The notes under the pieces were generated by a model, which worked only from the letters and a program-made list of their open reading frames with translations, did no database searches and was not told the origin of the DNA. Below are positions 1-23,777 of a stretch of DNA of 64,000 bases, in pieces (position 1 is the stretch's first letter; each line of letters begins with the position of its first letter). The stretch comes from Paraescarpia echinospica. Taxonomy: Eukaryota; Annelida; Polychaeta; Sabellida; Siboglinidae. Where the stretch lies: NCBI GenBank assembly GCA_020002185.1, contig CM034534.1, forward strand, positions 32,966,049 through 33,030,048. Reading direction: 5' to 3'. Position numbers and translations under genes: made by a program.

Positions 1-283
1 ATGTTAGCGCATGCGCACACGATGCCACGTACTAAATACGAAACGTTCGTTTAACACTGTTCATAGATTAAAATGTAAATATACTATTTGATCGTTTATA
101 AATAACCAAAACAATACACAATGTAAATAAAGGTATTACGAAAAACTACTGAATGTTGCTCAAATTACTGGAAGTGAAACTAAAAGGTCATTGGGTAGCT
201 CTGCAGAGTGGAGACGGGTATTGTTTTGATGTGGGACTTGTTTGTTTTCCTAATTTAATCGTCAAGTGTGACCCGATGTAATA

Positions 284-13409
<13,126 letters not shown>

Positions 13410-14200
13410 TTCGCCTTCAGGGCAGGATGCCAAACTATCATCACTTCAGTGCACTTCCACTTTACTCAACAGTAATGGCTGCTAGTCTGCAATTATACAA
13501 CGGGTGATTTTAGTCATACGATTCTGCTATATTTTTGACTTTGCAAAACAGCCCTTGCAAGTTTAGACAGCATAGTTTGTACATTTCAAACTATTGTTTT
13601 GTTAATGTGGTAGCATTTTCATGACAACGATGGATTTTTGCCAGAATTTCATTTGCGATATGATGCTAGTGTAACAAATTTAAAATCTAAGTCTAGTCAA
13701 ATTAATGGTATTAACAGTATATGGCTGTTATTGGCAAGTTTTCATGATCTCTTGGTAAGTTTAATTTATATATGTCCGGATGGCAACAGACAGTGCTGAA
13801 GAAGAGTTATTATTATTTCACCAAAAATGAGTTCACCACAAATATGGCTATCTTGGCCAATACTGGGAAATGTTTTTGCTGGATTTTGTTGTGAAATAAT
13901 GTTGTATCTAACATTCCAATTCTGTTGGGTATTTATTTTCTTTCTTGCCTGATGCACTGATAAAGTTGTTTCATGGACACCTGGGATGTTATCTCAAGAA
14001 TCTCAAAACTCGCATTTCATTCCTATGAACAAACAATGGTTTTCTTAACATGTATATACACCTGATGTGTATATAATTAATATGTCATGGTTCAGGGAAA
14101 AAGGAGTCTTACAATGTTAGAAATATGTTTGTTGTTATATATATACTCAAGGACTTACATCACGTTGTATGTAAAAAGTAGTAATAAATAAATATTCTAG
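13410..14200 (+). other. CCDC149 3' untranslated region (likely)
   Basis: AT-rich, gene-free sequence follows the stop codon. The first good polyadenylation signal is aataaa at 14183, with another at 14724. No other coding signal is seen. Confidence 0.5.
14183..14188 (+). terminator. Candidate CCDC149 polyadenylation signal
   Basis: AATAAA lies about 775 nt past the stop codon, in a run aataaataaa. An alternative signal is at 14724-14729. Confidence 0.4.
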
Positions 14201-14744
14201 AGTATATACATGGAATTGAATCAGAAGAGACAAGGTCAATATAAATACCTACAGGATGCCAGTTATCAGCCAAGGAAGAGGGGAAATATTTGTTTTGTAT
14301 AAGGCCACCATCTTGCAGGTATTGAACTGATGTTATACCCTGAAAGATATAAAATGGATCTGTTTTGTTATACTTTAGTTTGTTGAATATTTATTTGTTT
14401 CATGTTACATTCTTCTCATGTTGTTGTTTTCATTCATCTGATGCATCAATTTACTTATACAAGTATGTATATAAAGTTTTCTTTGTTTAAGAAAAAAGGT
14501 GCTGTTAATGACACAATGTTTATACTAACTGCACATGTTGTGTTGTTCAACAAGTGGAGTTACAAAAGTATTTAATTGTAACAACCATTTATTTAATTAA
14601 TTGCAAGTGAAGAGAAATGAGCAACTATAACAACTCCTGTTTGCAATCACAGAATAGGAGTTGGCTAGAAAAACTGTAAAATATTTGCTGTGTGCTCTAC
14701 AATGACACTGTTCATGTAAATTAAATAAATATTGTGATGTAGCA

Positions 14745-14830
14745 GGGTAAATCCCTCTTCACAGTCTTCCCATCTCGGGCATGGTCTTCCTCTTCGGTCT
14801 CCCCTTTCCATTCTGAGGAGATTCACTCAA
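14745..14830 (-). pseudogene. LINE RT tail fragment
   Basis: The minus strand reads LLRMERGDRRGRPCPRWEDC, the GRP..RW.DC part of a LINE RT C-terminus. Nothing more of the element is recognisable. Confidence 0.55.
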
Positions 14831-14959
14831 GTGTCACTTGTGTAATGTGTATCTACTGACCGTTCATTTACAAAAGAGACAATGTCATTATTGCAGTTTG
14901 TGTCATTCAATTCAGACATTTTACGATTGTCTTTTGTCACCAGATGATGTTGCTCTATA

Positions 14960-15115
14960 CAATCTGTTGGACACACCCTCCGAAAAGAAACCACAACAGT
15001 TACCTAACCTTAGAATGGATACCACAAGGAAAACGAAAAACAGGCAGACCAAAAAACAGCTGGAGGAGACCCACTGCCGAGGAACTAAAGAAGTGTGGGA
15101 TCACCTGCTGAGAAA
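14960..15115 (+). pseudogene. LINE RT C-terminal tail
   Basis: VGHTLRKETTTVT is followed, after a one-base frame change, by LEWIPQGKRKTGRPKNSWRR and then ELKKCGITC-stop. This is the common W.P.GKRK.GRPK.TWRR.....L tail of LINE RT proteins; the rest is lost. Confidence 0.75.
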
Positions 15116-15229
15116 ACAAGAACGCAGCGAACAAAAAAATGCGTTTGTTACTTCGTTTTCACCTATCTCTTCTCGTTTGCCCGTCTTAATGCTATGGTTA
15201 GGTGGATGCCTTTGTTATACTACGGCTCG

Positions 15230-15550
15230 TTGACATTGCATAGCATCCTTGACCTGACGAGGTCGCTGTGAATCGACGTAAGCGTCTGCGAGCGCAAACA
15301 GTTATTACGTCACCACGTGACTTTAGTCATTTGGACGTACGACGTCGAAACGGGAGGACGTGGTCCGTATTGCTCCGTTCAGCGGTAATGACGGCTTCGA
15401 CATGTGGAAAACACCCGCCTGGCAAGAAGGATTGTTCGTGAACTTCGTTGGAAAGGGACGATCCGTCCGATATCTTCAAGTTGACGAGCCTGCGCTTTTC
15501 GGGAGCCTGATATCACTAACAATTATTGAACTGATACAATACAGAGCAGG
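15230..15550. other. CpG-rich gene-free stretch
   Basis: CpG is much denser than in neighbours (cgacgtaagcgtctgcgagcg, acgtacgacgtcgaaacg). It includes a CRE-like tacgtca and an E-box cacgtg. It could be a promoter or unmethylated remnant; no gene starts from it that I can see. Confidence 0.35.
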
Positions 15551-15679
15551 TGTCTGCAAGTGTCCCGGTCGTGACTCCCTATCCCGATCTTGCCACGCGC
15601 TCAGTTCTATTGTTGGACAATCGAACAGAGCGCGTGGTGCGATCGGGATAGGGAGTCGAGATCGTTGAGCTTGCAGACA
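15551..15679. mobile_element. 129-bp near-perfect palindrome (hairpin MITE-like)
   Basis: The left arm from tgtctgcaag through gactccctatcccgatc and cacgcgctc pairs with the right arm gagcgcgtgg, gatcgggatagggagtc, cttgcagaca. The central bases ttctattgt / acaatcgaa also pair, so there is almost no loop. Confidence 0.85.
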
Positions 15680-15784
15680 CTTTAATTTAGGTGCTGAAAA
15701 GCTTAGATCACCTTAATATAGTTTAGTTAACAACGATGTGGAGGAAAATAAAATGCAATTTGCTGTGTATTAAGTATTTAGTAA

Positions 15785-15889
15785 ATCACATCTTGAAAAC
15801 GATGCCAACAATGGCTAAAATCACATCTTGAAAACGATGCCAACAATGGCTAAAATCACATCTTGAAAACGATGCCAACAATGGCTAAA
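15785..15889 (+). repeat. 35-bp tandem repeat, three copies
   Basis: Three identical units beginning atcacatcttgaaaacgatg, so duplication is recent or maintained. No coding role is apparent. Confidence 0.95.
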
Positions 15890-16447
15890 ATCCATTGCAT
15901 GACCGGGTGACAAATTTCTACATGTGTAGTTGAATGAGGGTGATCTAGGAGATAGTCTTAAATTCAATATTGCAGTGAAAGAGCGTTCTCTAATATTACA
16001 GTCGTAGTCAACACATCCAGTTTCGGTCCATCATATTGTAGCGTGAGCGCGTTGTGATGATCTACCGGTACGTTAAAGCAATAAGAAAGACAAAGGTCCT
16101 GCACTACGTTGTTGCGTAAATTGCATCAATGTGGTCCCATGGTTTGTTGGTTTAGCCTAATATTATTATCCTGTGCATGGTGGTGAATTTGTTTTCATCT
16201 ACTCTAAGCCGTAGGTCTACTTTAGGATAAGGTCTAGCTGAGAAAAAAAGAAGCCTTCCTGCATCATCAGCAGACAGAATACACACAGGTGATATTTGTG
16301 CGAGATGTCAAATCGTTGACAGGTGTAAAAGTAGAGATGGAAAACGATCCAATGATAACTTCAGTGATATTGTTGTATTGGACAACAGAGACCTTACCAA
16401 CCCTGCCGCCAAAGATAGTCCATTTGTTATTTCATGAACCTATAAAT

Positions 16448-17168
16448 GTTCTATCCTATCAACTTTTTTGTTCATTTGTGCTCATATAGGGTCCTAGAAC
16501 AAATTCAGCTTGGTTGCTCAAACAGCAACTTTGGGCAACTCTGGTAATTTGCATAAATCCAAGATGGCGCCTTATCGATATCTTGAAAAATAAATTAACT
16601 TTAGAACCACTTTTCCTAGAATTATGCATAATACCTCTTTTAAGGGGTGCTGGCCCGGGGGTGCGTAGGATCCATTTCTGATGATATTTTTTCAGTTCAA
16701 GGTCAAGATCAGATGCTAAAGGTCAGGTGAGGGTCAAATTTGACCTCTCGATGGATAATGAATGGAATATTTTACTAAATTATATTTTAGTTTATTCATG
16801 CACATAAATGGATAATCTTACAATATTTGACACATTTGTTCGTGAGAAAAAACAGTAATCAGTCATATTTGAAACACGTAGTCACATCTGCTACACGTAA
16901 TGTATAGTGCAAATATCATTTTGAACATTGGCATTCATATTTCTTTATGGGGAAAATTCTTGCATTAAGTAATCATGTACGAAAGTCACTGTATGGATGT
17001 TACAAAGATCGTAACTATGGATAACATATTGTTTTATACAATGCAATGCTATAAGCGTTTGGTTTACGCTATCTTAGTAACTACAGATATCGCCTAATAA
17101 TCTTCACCTTTATCTATTCCCACTCATTAGCCAGGTAACCAGGATCAGCAAGACCATCCTCAACGTCC
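16448..17168. repeat. Left inverted arm of the PIN/CXC element
   Basis: It pairs with 18742-19371. Its minus strand from 17168 translates as a copy of the tail of the cargo protein (EDVEDGLADPGYLANEWE-stop), so the arm includes a duplicated inverted 3' gene end. It also holds an insertion near 16855-16905 absent from the other arm. Confidence 0.82.
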
Positions 17169-17178
17169 TCCTGCTGAA

Positions 17179-18812
17179 ATGAATGTGGCTGATTCGATTG
17201 TGCTTGGAGAAAAGATGGAGAGCAAGTACATCGCCAGTTTTTCCGATGGGTTCTACGATCCTATCAGTAGTCCCATCAAGGCGGTGGGTGTTCTAAAGAA
17301 GCAGGACAAGGGCAACAAGAGCAGGCCAGTCATTGATCTTGAGAGCATTTTTCTCCGACTTTTGATGATTGGTCAGCGACGGCATATGGAGCTTGGGCCT
17401 CTGTTCAACTACGAGCTGTGTGCAATGCCTCCATCCTTATCGGCGAGCATGGTTGTTTCCGCAAAGCCAACAAATTGGGGCTGGTCAAGCGTCTGATTGT
17501 GCTCGAGATTTCGCCAACTGCTCCGGAAATTGTCATCGTGGATGTTTAGCAGCTGTTCTACCGTATCGTGTAGCCACACGGCAGCAGTCCCTCAGATCTG
17601 ATTGCATCCATCCAGGGTCGGCTGAGTCATTATCCAGATGGTACTGAGAAAATAATTGTCTTCGACAAGTACCAAGCTGTATCTGCCAAGGATCACGAGA
17701 GAATACGGCGGGTTGGTGAAGTTACCCTCATCTAAGAGCTCTCAGTCACCAGTCCTCTGCCCAAAAGAGATGCAATCCCGAAGAGGAAGAACAACAAGCG
17801 GAGCCTGGAGAGCTCATTGCCTACCTTCAATGCAGGAGAGAACGTGACAATGGAGACTCGTGACGATGGTGCGTTTGGTCACGACGAGGCTATCACCATG
17901 ATCTCCTATGTCATTTAGGCTGCGAACTCTGGCATAAGCGTGATCCGTGTACTTAGCGACGACACAGGTGTGTTTGTCATACTGGTCTATTGGGTGTATC
18001 GGGAGAAGCTGAAGTGCAAGGTGCAGATGGAGCGGTGGGATGGGACAGTGCTGGATATCAACGCCATCTGCGCTGACCTAGGGCCACAGTGTTTGCAGAT
18101 GCTTGGCATGCACACCCTCAATGGGTGCGACACGACCTCATATCCGTATGCCGAAGGCAAGATCAACGCACTAAACACCTTGCTCACTGGGGACTTCCAA
18201 GGTTTGGATGACGTGCTGGGGGAGGTGGGCGGCACGCAGGCGGATCTGACGGAGACGGCGAAAACCTCCTTCATCGTTCTGTGTGGTCAGCCACCGGGGA
18301 TATCCATGGAGTCTGCCCGCTTCACATTCTTCATCAAGAAGAAGAAAAGTCCCAACATCCACCAGCCTGTTCCTGCACGTGTTGCGGGTGCATCTGCAGG
18401 TGTTGCTGTGGAAAGCGGCAGACCAACAAGCTCCACCCGGAGTGTCCCCTCTCCTGTTACTGCTCATGGTGACCTGGGTCCACCACACCTGGGTGGTGTG
18501 ATTCAGTGTGAGTGTAGGGCACAGGGCAAGAAATGCAGCACGGAGGTTTATGGCTGCGACAAAGAACACCTTTCGTGCACGTCATACTGCAACTGCTCTG
18601 GCGAAGAGGGCTGCTGTAATCCGTATACTAAGACAGAAGAGGCTCAGACTGGAGACGAGGAGGGTGTCGAGAAGGAGAATGCTGAGGATGATAGTGTAGA
18701 GGATGAGGATGTAGATGAGGAGGGTGATGGCCATGAGTATGTTGAGGATGGTCTTGCTGATACTGATTACCTGGATGATGAGTGGGAAAACATAAAATGT
18801 GAAGATTATTAG
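17179..18812 (+). pseudogene. Broken PIN-like nuclease / CXC-domain protein of the inverted-repeat element
   Basis: The first block (17179-17430) begins MNVADSIVLGEKMESKYIAS. The frame then shifts by one and continues as GLVKRLIVLEISPTAPEIVI and HYPDGTEKIIVFDKYQ with stops at 17547, 17571, 17733 and 17916. From 17940 a 290-codon frame is open: VIRVLSDDTGVFVILVYW, MLGMHTLNGCDTTSYPY, FIVLCGQPPGISMESARF. About 18356-18480 is read out of frame (the neighbouring frame keeps LQVLLWKAADQQAPP). The end is a Cys-rich CXC-like module (CECRAQGKKCS, CSGEEGCCNPY) and a Glu/Asp-rich tail. The HDEA...SDDT.VFV pattern resembles PIN/FEN-type acidic clusters; this is inference. Similar proteins recur as repeats in marine invertebrates. 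Confidence 0.75.
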
Positions 18813-19371
18813 GCAATATATGCAGTTACGAAGATAGTGTAAACCTTACATCTTTTATCTATAGTTACGGATATCAATCTTTGTAACATCCCTACAGTGA
18901 CTTTCGTTCATGATTACTTAATGCAAGATGTTCCCTCATAAAGAAATATGAATGCCAATGTTCATAATGATATTTGCACTATACACTATGTGTAACAACT
19001 GTGTCAAATACTGTAAAATTATCCATTTATGTGCATGAATAAACTATAATATAATTAGTAGAAGTTTCCATTCATTGTCCACCGAAAGGTCAAATTTGAC
19101 CTTCACCTGACCTTCAACATATGATCGTGACCTTGAACTGAAAAAAATAACATCAGAAATGGATTCTACGCACCGCAACACACCTAAAAAGATATATTAT
19201 ACATAATTCTAGGACAAGTGGTTCTAAAGTTAATTTTTCAAGATATCGATAAGGCGCCATGTTGGATTTATGCAAATTACCACAGTTGCCCAAAGTTGCT
19301 GTTTGGGCAACCAAACTGTTTTAGGACCTCATATGAGTACAAATCAACAAACAAAGTGCATAGGATAGAAT
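18742..19371. repeat. Right inverted arm of the PIN/CXC element
   Basis: It pairs with 16448-17168. It begins inside the coding region (VEDGLADTDYLDDEWE) and runs through the 3' flank. Confidence 0.82.
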
Positions 19372-19549
19372 ATGTCTAGGTTGGCTATTGAATACATATA
19401 ATCGACTGTCAAATGGACAAATCCGTTGGATTGATAAGTTGGTGTAACAGCAGCGAAACACTTCTTCCAAAGTGCGTTTTACCAGTCTAACAAATGCACA
19501 AATCGCTGATCACACTTCTTTCTAGATCTTTAATTAAACTTATGGCCTA

Positions 19550-19675
19550 AGTGTGTGCAGTGTTTCCCCTGGGTAAAATGACGGGCGAGGTGGTAGGGGT
19601 GGGCTATGTGAGCGGCGCAGGCGCGAAACGTTGCTAGGGGGGTCCGGGGACATGCACCCCGAAGATTTTTTTTAA
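19550..19675. mobile_element. Possible hAT-type terminus
   Basis: The sequence starts cagtgtttcccctgggtaaa and includes a GC-rich ggggggtccggggacatgc block, like ends of short hAT derivatives. No matching second end or target duplication was found. Confidence 0.3.
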
Positions 19676-20240
19676 GTAGTTTTAAATGGTGCATTCCGAA
19701 GTATGTTTTAACTGTTATTCTTGAATATAGAGGGGACGATATAAAACAACAAGATAGCATGTAAACCTGTTTACACTACTTGTAAATGTAGTAATCATGA
19801 TTGATAAAAGTCAGTAATCATGATTAGCCTGCACGGCTTTTAGTTTTACTCCCACCACCGTCATAAACCAAAAACACCAGCTACAGCAGCATTCTGATTT
19901 ATTGTGGGCGTATACTATATTAGTGAAATTGAAACATCTTAGTTCAGCTATCGTTTTCTTTGTTTATTTCTACGTCTCCAAAACCCAGTTACCGTTTGGA
20001 CGCAATGTTACATGAATGTCTAGATTTCTAGTAATTCGAAACTGCCACCATTGGAGACATCGGGGATCCCGTGGGAATATTCCGTGATTGGACAAGTGAC
20101 AAGTGATGTCATTCACGTTGTCCAATGGAGTTAATTCCAAGAGGTAAATCCTAACCGGCTTTGAGCAACGTTAAGACGACTAAACGATGTTGCTACAAAT
20201 CTGCGTTTTTGCAGGAATATAAGTGACTTTGTGGTGTCAT
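19676..20240. other. Gene-free stretch
   Basis: No coding, RNA or repeat signal is recognised. It grades into the CpG-rich region before the HSPA12-like first exon. Confidence 0.4.
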
Positions 20241-20810
20241 TTTGCGCTGCTCGCCGACGTTGAATATATCGCGAAAGAACGAACAAATGGGCGCACAAAA
20301 TAACTACGAGGCGTGCGTGCGGTTGGATGTCGGTATATTGCTCTGTAGACTGTATACATGTCATATGGGACATTATGTGTACGTGCGTGATCGCGCGGCA
20401 TGTGTAGGCCTACGTGCATGCGTTCCTGTGTCTTGGTGTCTGTCTGCGTATCCGCACAACAATAATCAAGAAACTGAAACGTTCGCCTTTAGACAAACCG
20501 CGCCGAACTGTTCTAGGCAGATCTGATCGTCCACGACGATTCGTCCATGGCCTGAAGCGTCCGTTTTCCAAACGTGTTTCGTCACGTTTATTCGCTAGAG
20601 GGAGCAACTCTTGCGAGACGCTGTCGGCGTGCGAGAATCGGGTGCCGAACTCTTATCAATGGCAGAGGCAGGGCGAACGCCAGATAGTGACGGTATCAAG
20701 TTTCCGACCAGCATCGAGAGTGGCGCTACTCGGGCAAGATTTACTGAGCACTTACGTCGGCCTATTAGCAGCGAATAGCCCCGCCCATTGCGCCCGCCTC
20801 CGACTAAGAG
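20241..20810 (+). promoter_or_regulatory. CpG-rich 5' region of the HSPA12-like gene
   Basis: CpG density rises sharply from about 20240 through 21900 compared with flanks, as around animal promoters. No TATA box was seen. Open frames on both strands here are GC artefacts. An in-frame TAA sits two codons before the ATG at 20811. Confidence 0.5.
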
Positions 20811-21372
20811 ATGCCGGAGACATCTGTCGAAGACGAAGTAGCTGCGCCAACAACCGCGTCTTGTGACGTAGCGAAACCTCGGACCTCCTTGAAGCAGAAG
20901 CTATTTCGACGTGTCTCCGGCTCTTCCCAGAGCAAGAGTGCTAAGCTGCATCGGCAAGTGGTCTCTGCCGAGGTTGCCTGTACCTCCGAACGTGGCTGCT
21001 ACTGTACCCCTGCAGAATCGCCGTCAGTGCGTCTGATATCAGTGAAACGGCGCGATCCAGAAGCGGAATTTAACTCGAGCGTTCCGCCGAGACAAGCGAA
21101 CGCGACGAGTTTCGGTCGCGACACAGGTGTCCGGGCTTTTGGCGACGGTGTTTCGCAGCGGGAAAACGGGAGGATGGAGAACGGCCCAGCGACGGTTACG
21201 ACGGTCCAGGTGGTATCCGAGGAAGTCGTGGACGGCGAAGCGAAGGTAGCTGGAAAGGTGGGCTTGACAGGCGAAGATAGGACCGGGGAGCCAGCCCGCG
21301 CACCGTGCGGCCAACCCCAGGAGGACGTCGATATGGAAGCGCAAGAGAACGCGGGACCTGTGACAACTCACG
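20811..21372 (+). CDS. HSPA12A-like: HSPA12-like gene, exon 1 (187 codons plus one base)
   Basis: ATG at 20811 is the first after an in-frame TAA (20805-20807). The frame MPETSVEDEVAAP...GPVTTH ends at phase 1 before the donor gtaagt at 21373. The single leftover G joins the AG at the start of the 60107 exon to give Glu, so phases agree. It is hydrophilic and low-complexity (Ser, Glu, Val, Gly), with an EEVVDGEAKVAGK stretch similar in style to the next exon. No known domain is present. That it belongs to this gene is inference from phase, strand, order and composition. Confidence 0.55.
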
Positions 21373-22394
21373 GTAAGTTTTGTCACTAACTTCACTAAAT
21401 GTGTAACAACGATACGCGTTTATCGATGTACTTTTTACTGTTAAGGATTTAGCAGAAAACGTTGAGTTCGTAGATGCGAAATCGACTTGCAAACGGCAAA
21501 ATGCAACTATCGATGTTGCAGATCTGACAACTGTCATGTACAGTCATTGTGGTAGGCATACTGAACACATCTGCGTTAATTTGCACCACTGCGGGATCCA
21601 ATTATGTGTCGTCAATGTTTGTACAAGACAGCACTTGGCGACAGTCGGGAACTCGCCTTTCGCTGTCGGGAATGGGGCGTGTGCGTCTAAACGTCGCGCT
21701 AGTCGATACATCAGGGTTGTCAGGAAAACCTGGCAGACGAACGCCTAGGTCAGTTAGCTGACGGAGTTATGACAACGATCGTAATCCGGAAAGCGCCAGT
21801 TATGTAAATGACAGCCATCGGCAAATTGTTTGCATCGGATGGAATGCGAGAAGTCGCCCGGCCCGTGTGCCGTGTCTGCTGCCCGGTGTGTCCCAGTGCA
21901 CGTGGGCAACGCATTCAAGGAATGCCCTTTGCATCCTCATTACAAATGTTATTGGGATTTCACTAATACACAGTCAATTATTAATGTGTACAAATATAAC
22001 ATGTTACAATGTTTCAGATGCTTTAGATGTAGTGATAACAAAGATTTATAACACTCGCCACTAGGCCTATCTTATTTCACCAATCTTAACCATAAAATAT
22101 CAGTGTATTGTGCTCCATTTTTCATAGTTGCTATGACCTCTGATACTTTTTAAGTGAATGTTTAGTTTATTTAATTTCTTCAGGGTTGTTTTTGCAGTAT
22201 AAACCAAGGCAACAACATTACTGAAAGGGGCGTGGCGGATTGTGGGAGGTGGGAAGTTCATCTTAACACTTATCCAGGTAGTGGGACATTCAATAATAAT
22301 AGTTCTTACATTGACACTTAGGCCTAATTTTTATTTACATGAGTAAGGTTACAAAATTAGTTTGTAAGTACAGAGTAATCACCAAACTATCTCT
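21373..22394 (+). other. Start of the large HSPA12-like intron
   Basis: The CpG-rich first ~500 nt gives way to AT-rich DNA. No convincing exon was found. Confidence 0.4.
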
Positions 22395-22485
22395 GGATCT
22401 AATCCTAATCTCTCCCTGGATTACCCTGGTCTGTTGGTGGATAATCCTGATCTGTTGCTAGATAATCCTGATCTGTTGCTGTGGA
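22395..22485 (+). repeat. ~23-bp minisatellite (ggataatcctgatctgttgc)
   Basis: About three diverged units of a gataatcctgatctgttg motif. Confidence 0.7.
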
Positions 22486-23137
22486 GTTGTTTCTCTGGGT
22501 CCAAAGTTCACCAATGTCAAGTTACACACTTAATTGTTAGTGATTTACACTGGTGATTTACTATTAATATGTTTTCATCATAATGACGTCATTAAATATT
22601 ACACCTTTGCTGTGTGAAAAAGATAATATAAAAGGTTTTCTTGCAGCTTAAATGTGAATGAGTTATTCATAAATTTGATATTAATGTATAGTTACCTTTT
22701 GGATGGAAATATGGTATGGCGTAGTTTTGTTGGGAAATAAAAGTGTCATCTTTATTGACTTATGAAGCCAATGAAAATAGTGCCCTGGTCTGTGTTCTGT
22801 TTGTTGTCATATTTGCAGGTTCTGTCTGGGTGTAACCCATCTTTTTATTTCTATTTCTAGATCGTATTGCCAGGTGTTTCTAGGCCTTCTTGTTTTCTCT
22901 TCCTTTGGGGGTTGAACTGTTTGGGCTGCTTTGTTTGTTTCCTACATGGTCCTCACATTCCATAGTCTTATTTTTGACATTTTCCAGGAAGAGTTAGTGT
23001 CATCTTTAATTTGAACAAATAGTCAATGTCATTTTAGTAATACCAGCAAAAATGCCCAACCTCCAGATATACACAAACAAGGTAAAGATGGTTTCCCAGA
23101 TCATTCATAAATGACATTTGTCATAATGTAAATTTGA

Positions 23138-23777
23138 ACTGTTTTTTGTATTAATGTAAATTACATAAAATATCCCCATTAATCAGCATTTCATGGAGCA
23201 ATAAAAATTGCATAAAATACGTGTAATGTCGATGAGCAATTGATGTACGTTTGTGTAACATACAGTACAGATCCTAAAACTGGGAAGAACCCATATTCCA
23301 ATGGCAGATTTAGACAATCTAAAGGCAATACTTGTCTTCTGGAACTTCAAACGTCAGAGTAATCTAGGAGGAAAACGTTAACATACAACCCCACACATAC
23401 GCCCAGACTTTTATACATACACTAACTAGGTTATGGTTAGATCACTGAAGTTGTAGTATAATTGTTTTTTGCATTAACGTAAATTACGTAAATATCCCCT
23501 TTTAATCAGCACTTCATGGAGCAATTGCATAAAATATGTGTAATGTTACAAGCAATTGATGTACGTTTGTAATAGACAGTACAAACCATAAAACTGGGAA
23601 GAACCCTTAACCAAAGGCAAATTTAGACAATCTAAAGGCAATACTTGTCTTCCGAAACTTCAAAGGTCGTAGAATAATCTAGGAGGAAAACGTTAACACA
23701 CACCCACACACATACGCACAGACTTTTACACATTAGGGCCTAAACTAACTGGGTTAGATTCCCTGAAGTCGTAGTAT
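23138..23777 (+). repeat. Tandem duplication of a ~320-bp dispersed repeat
   Basis: Copy 1 (23138-23461) and copy 2 (23462-23777) share gttttttg.attaa.gtaaat, aatcagca.ttcatggagca, aaaactgggaagaaccc, tctaaaggcaatacttgtct and ctaggaggaaaacgttaaca, offset by 314-323 bp. A related copy lies at 50040-50420. Confidence 0.85.

Larger units (their letters stand above)
16448..19371 (+). mobile_element. Long-inverted-repeat element carrying a PIN/CXC-domain gene
   Basis: The left arm (16448 to about 17168) and right arm (about 18742-19371) are inverted copies over more than 600 bp. Shared landmarks include ttctatcctat, ccaaagttgctgtttgg, gatatcgataaggcgcca, and ggtcaaatttgacc. The arms reach into the last ~70 nt of the encoded frame. 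Weaker similarity seems to continue outward (gtccatttg at 16418 and its complement at 19410, perhaps to about 16250 and 19520), so the true ends and target duplication are not settled. The cargo gene is at 17179-18812. Confidence 0.8.

Noticed and set aside
20414..20866. 150-codon frame upstream of HSPA12 exon 1
   Set aside because: It overlaps exon 1 in another frame in CpG-rich DNA that keeps several frames open on both strands.
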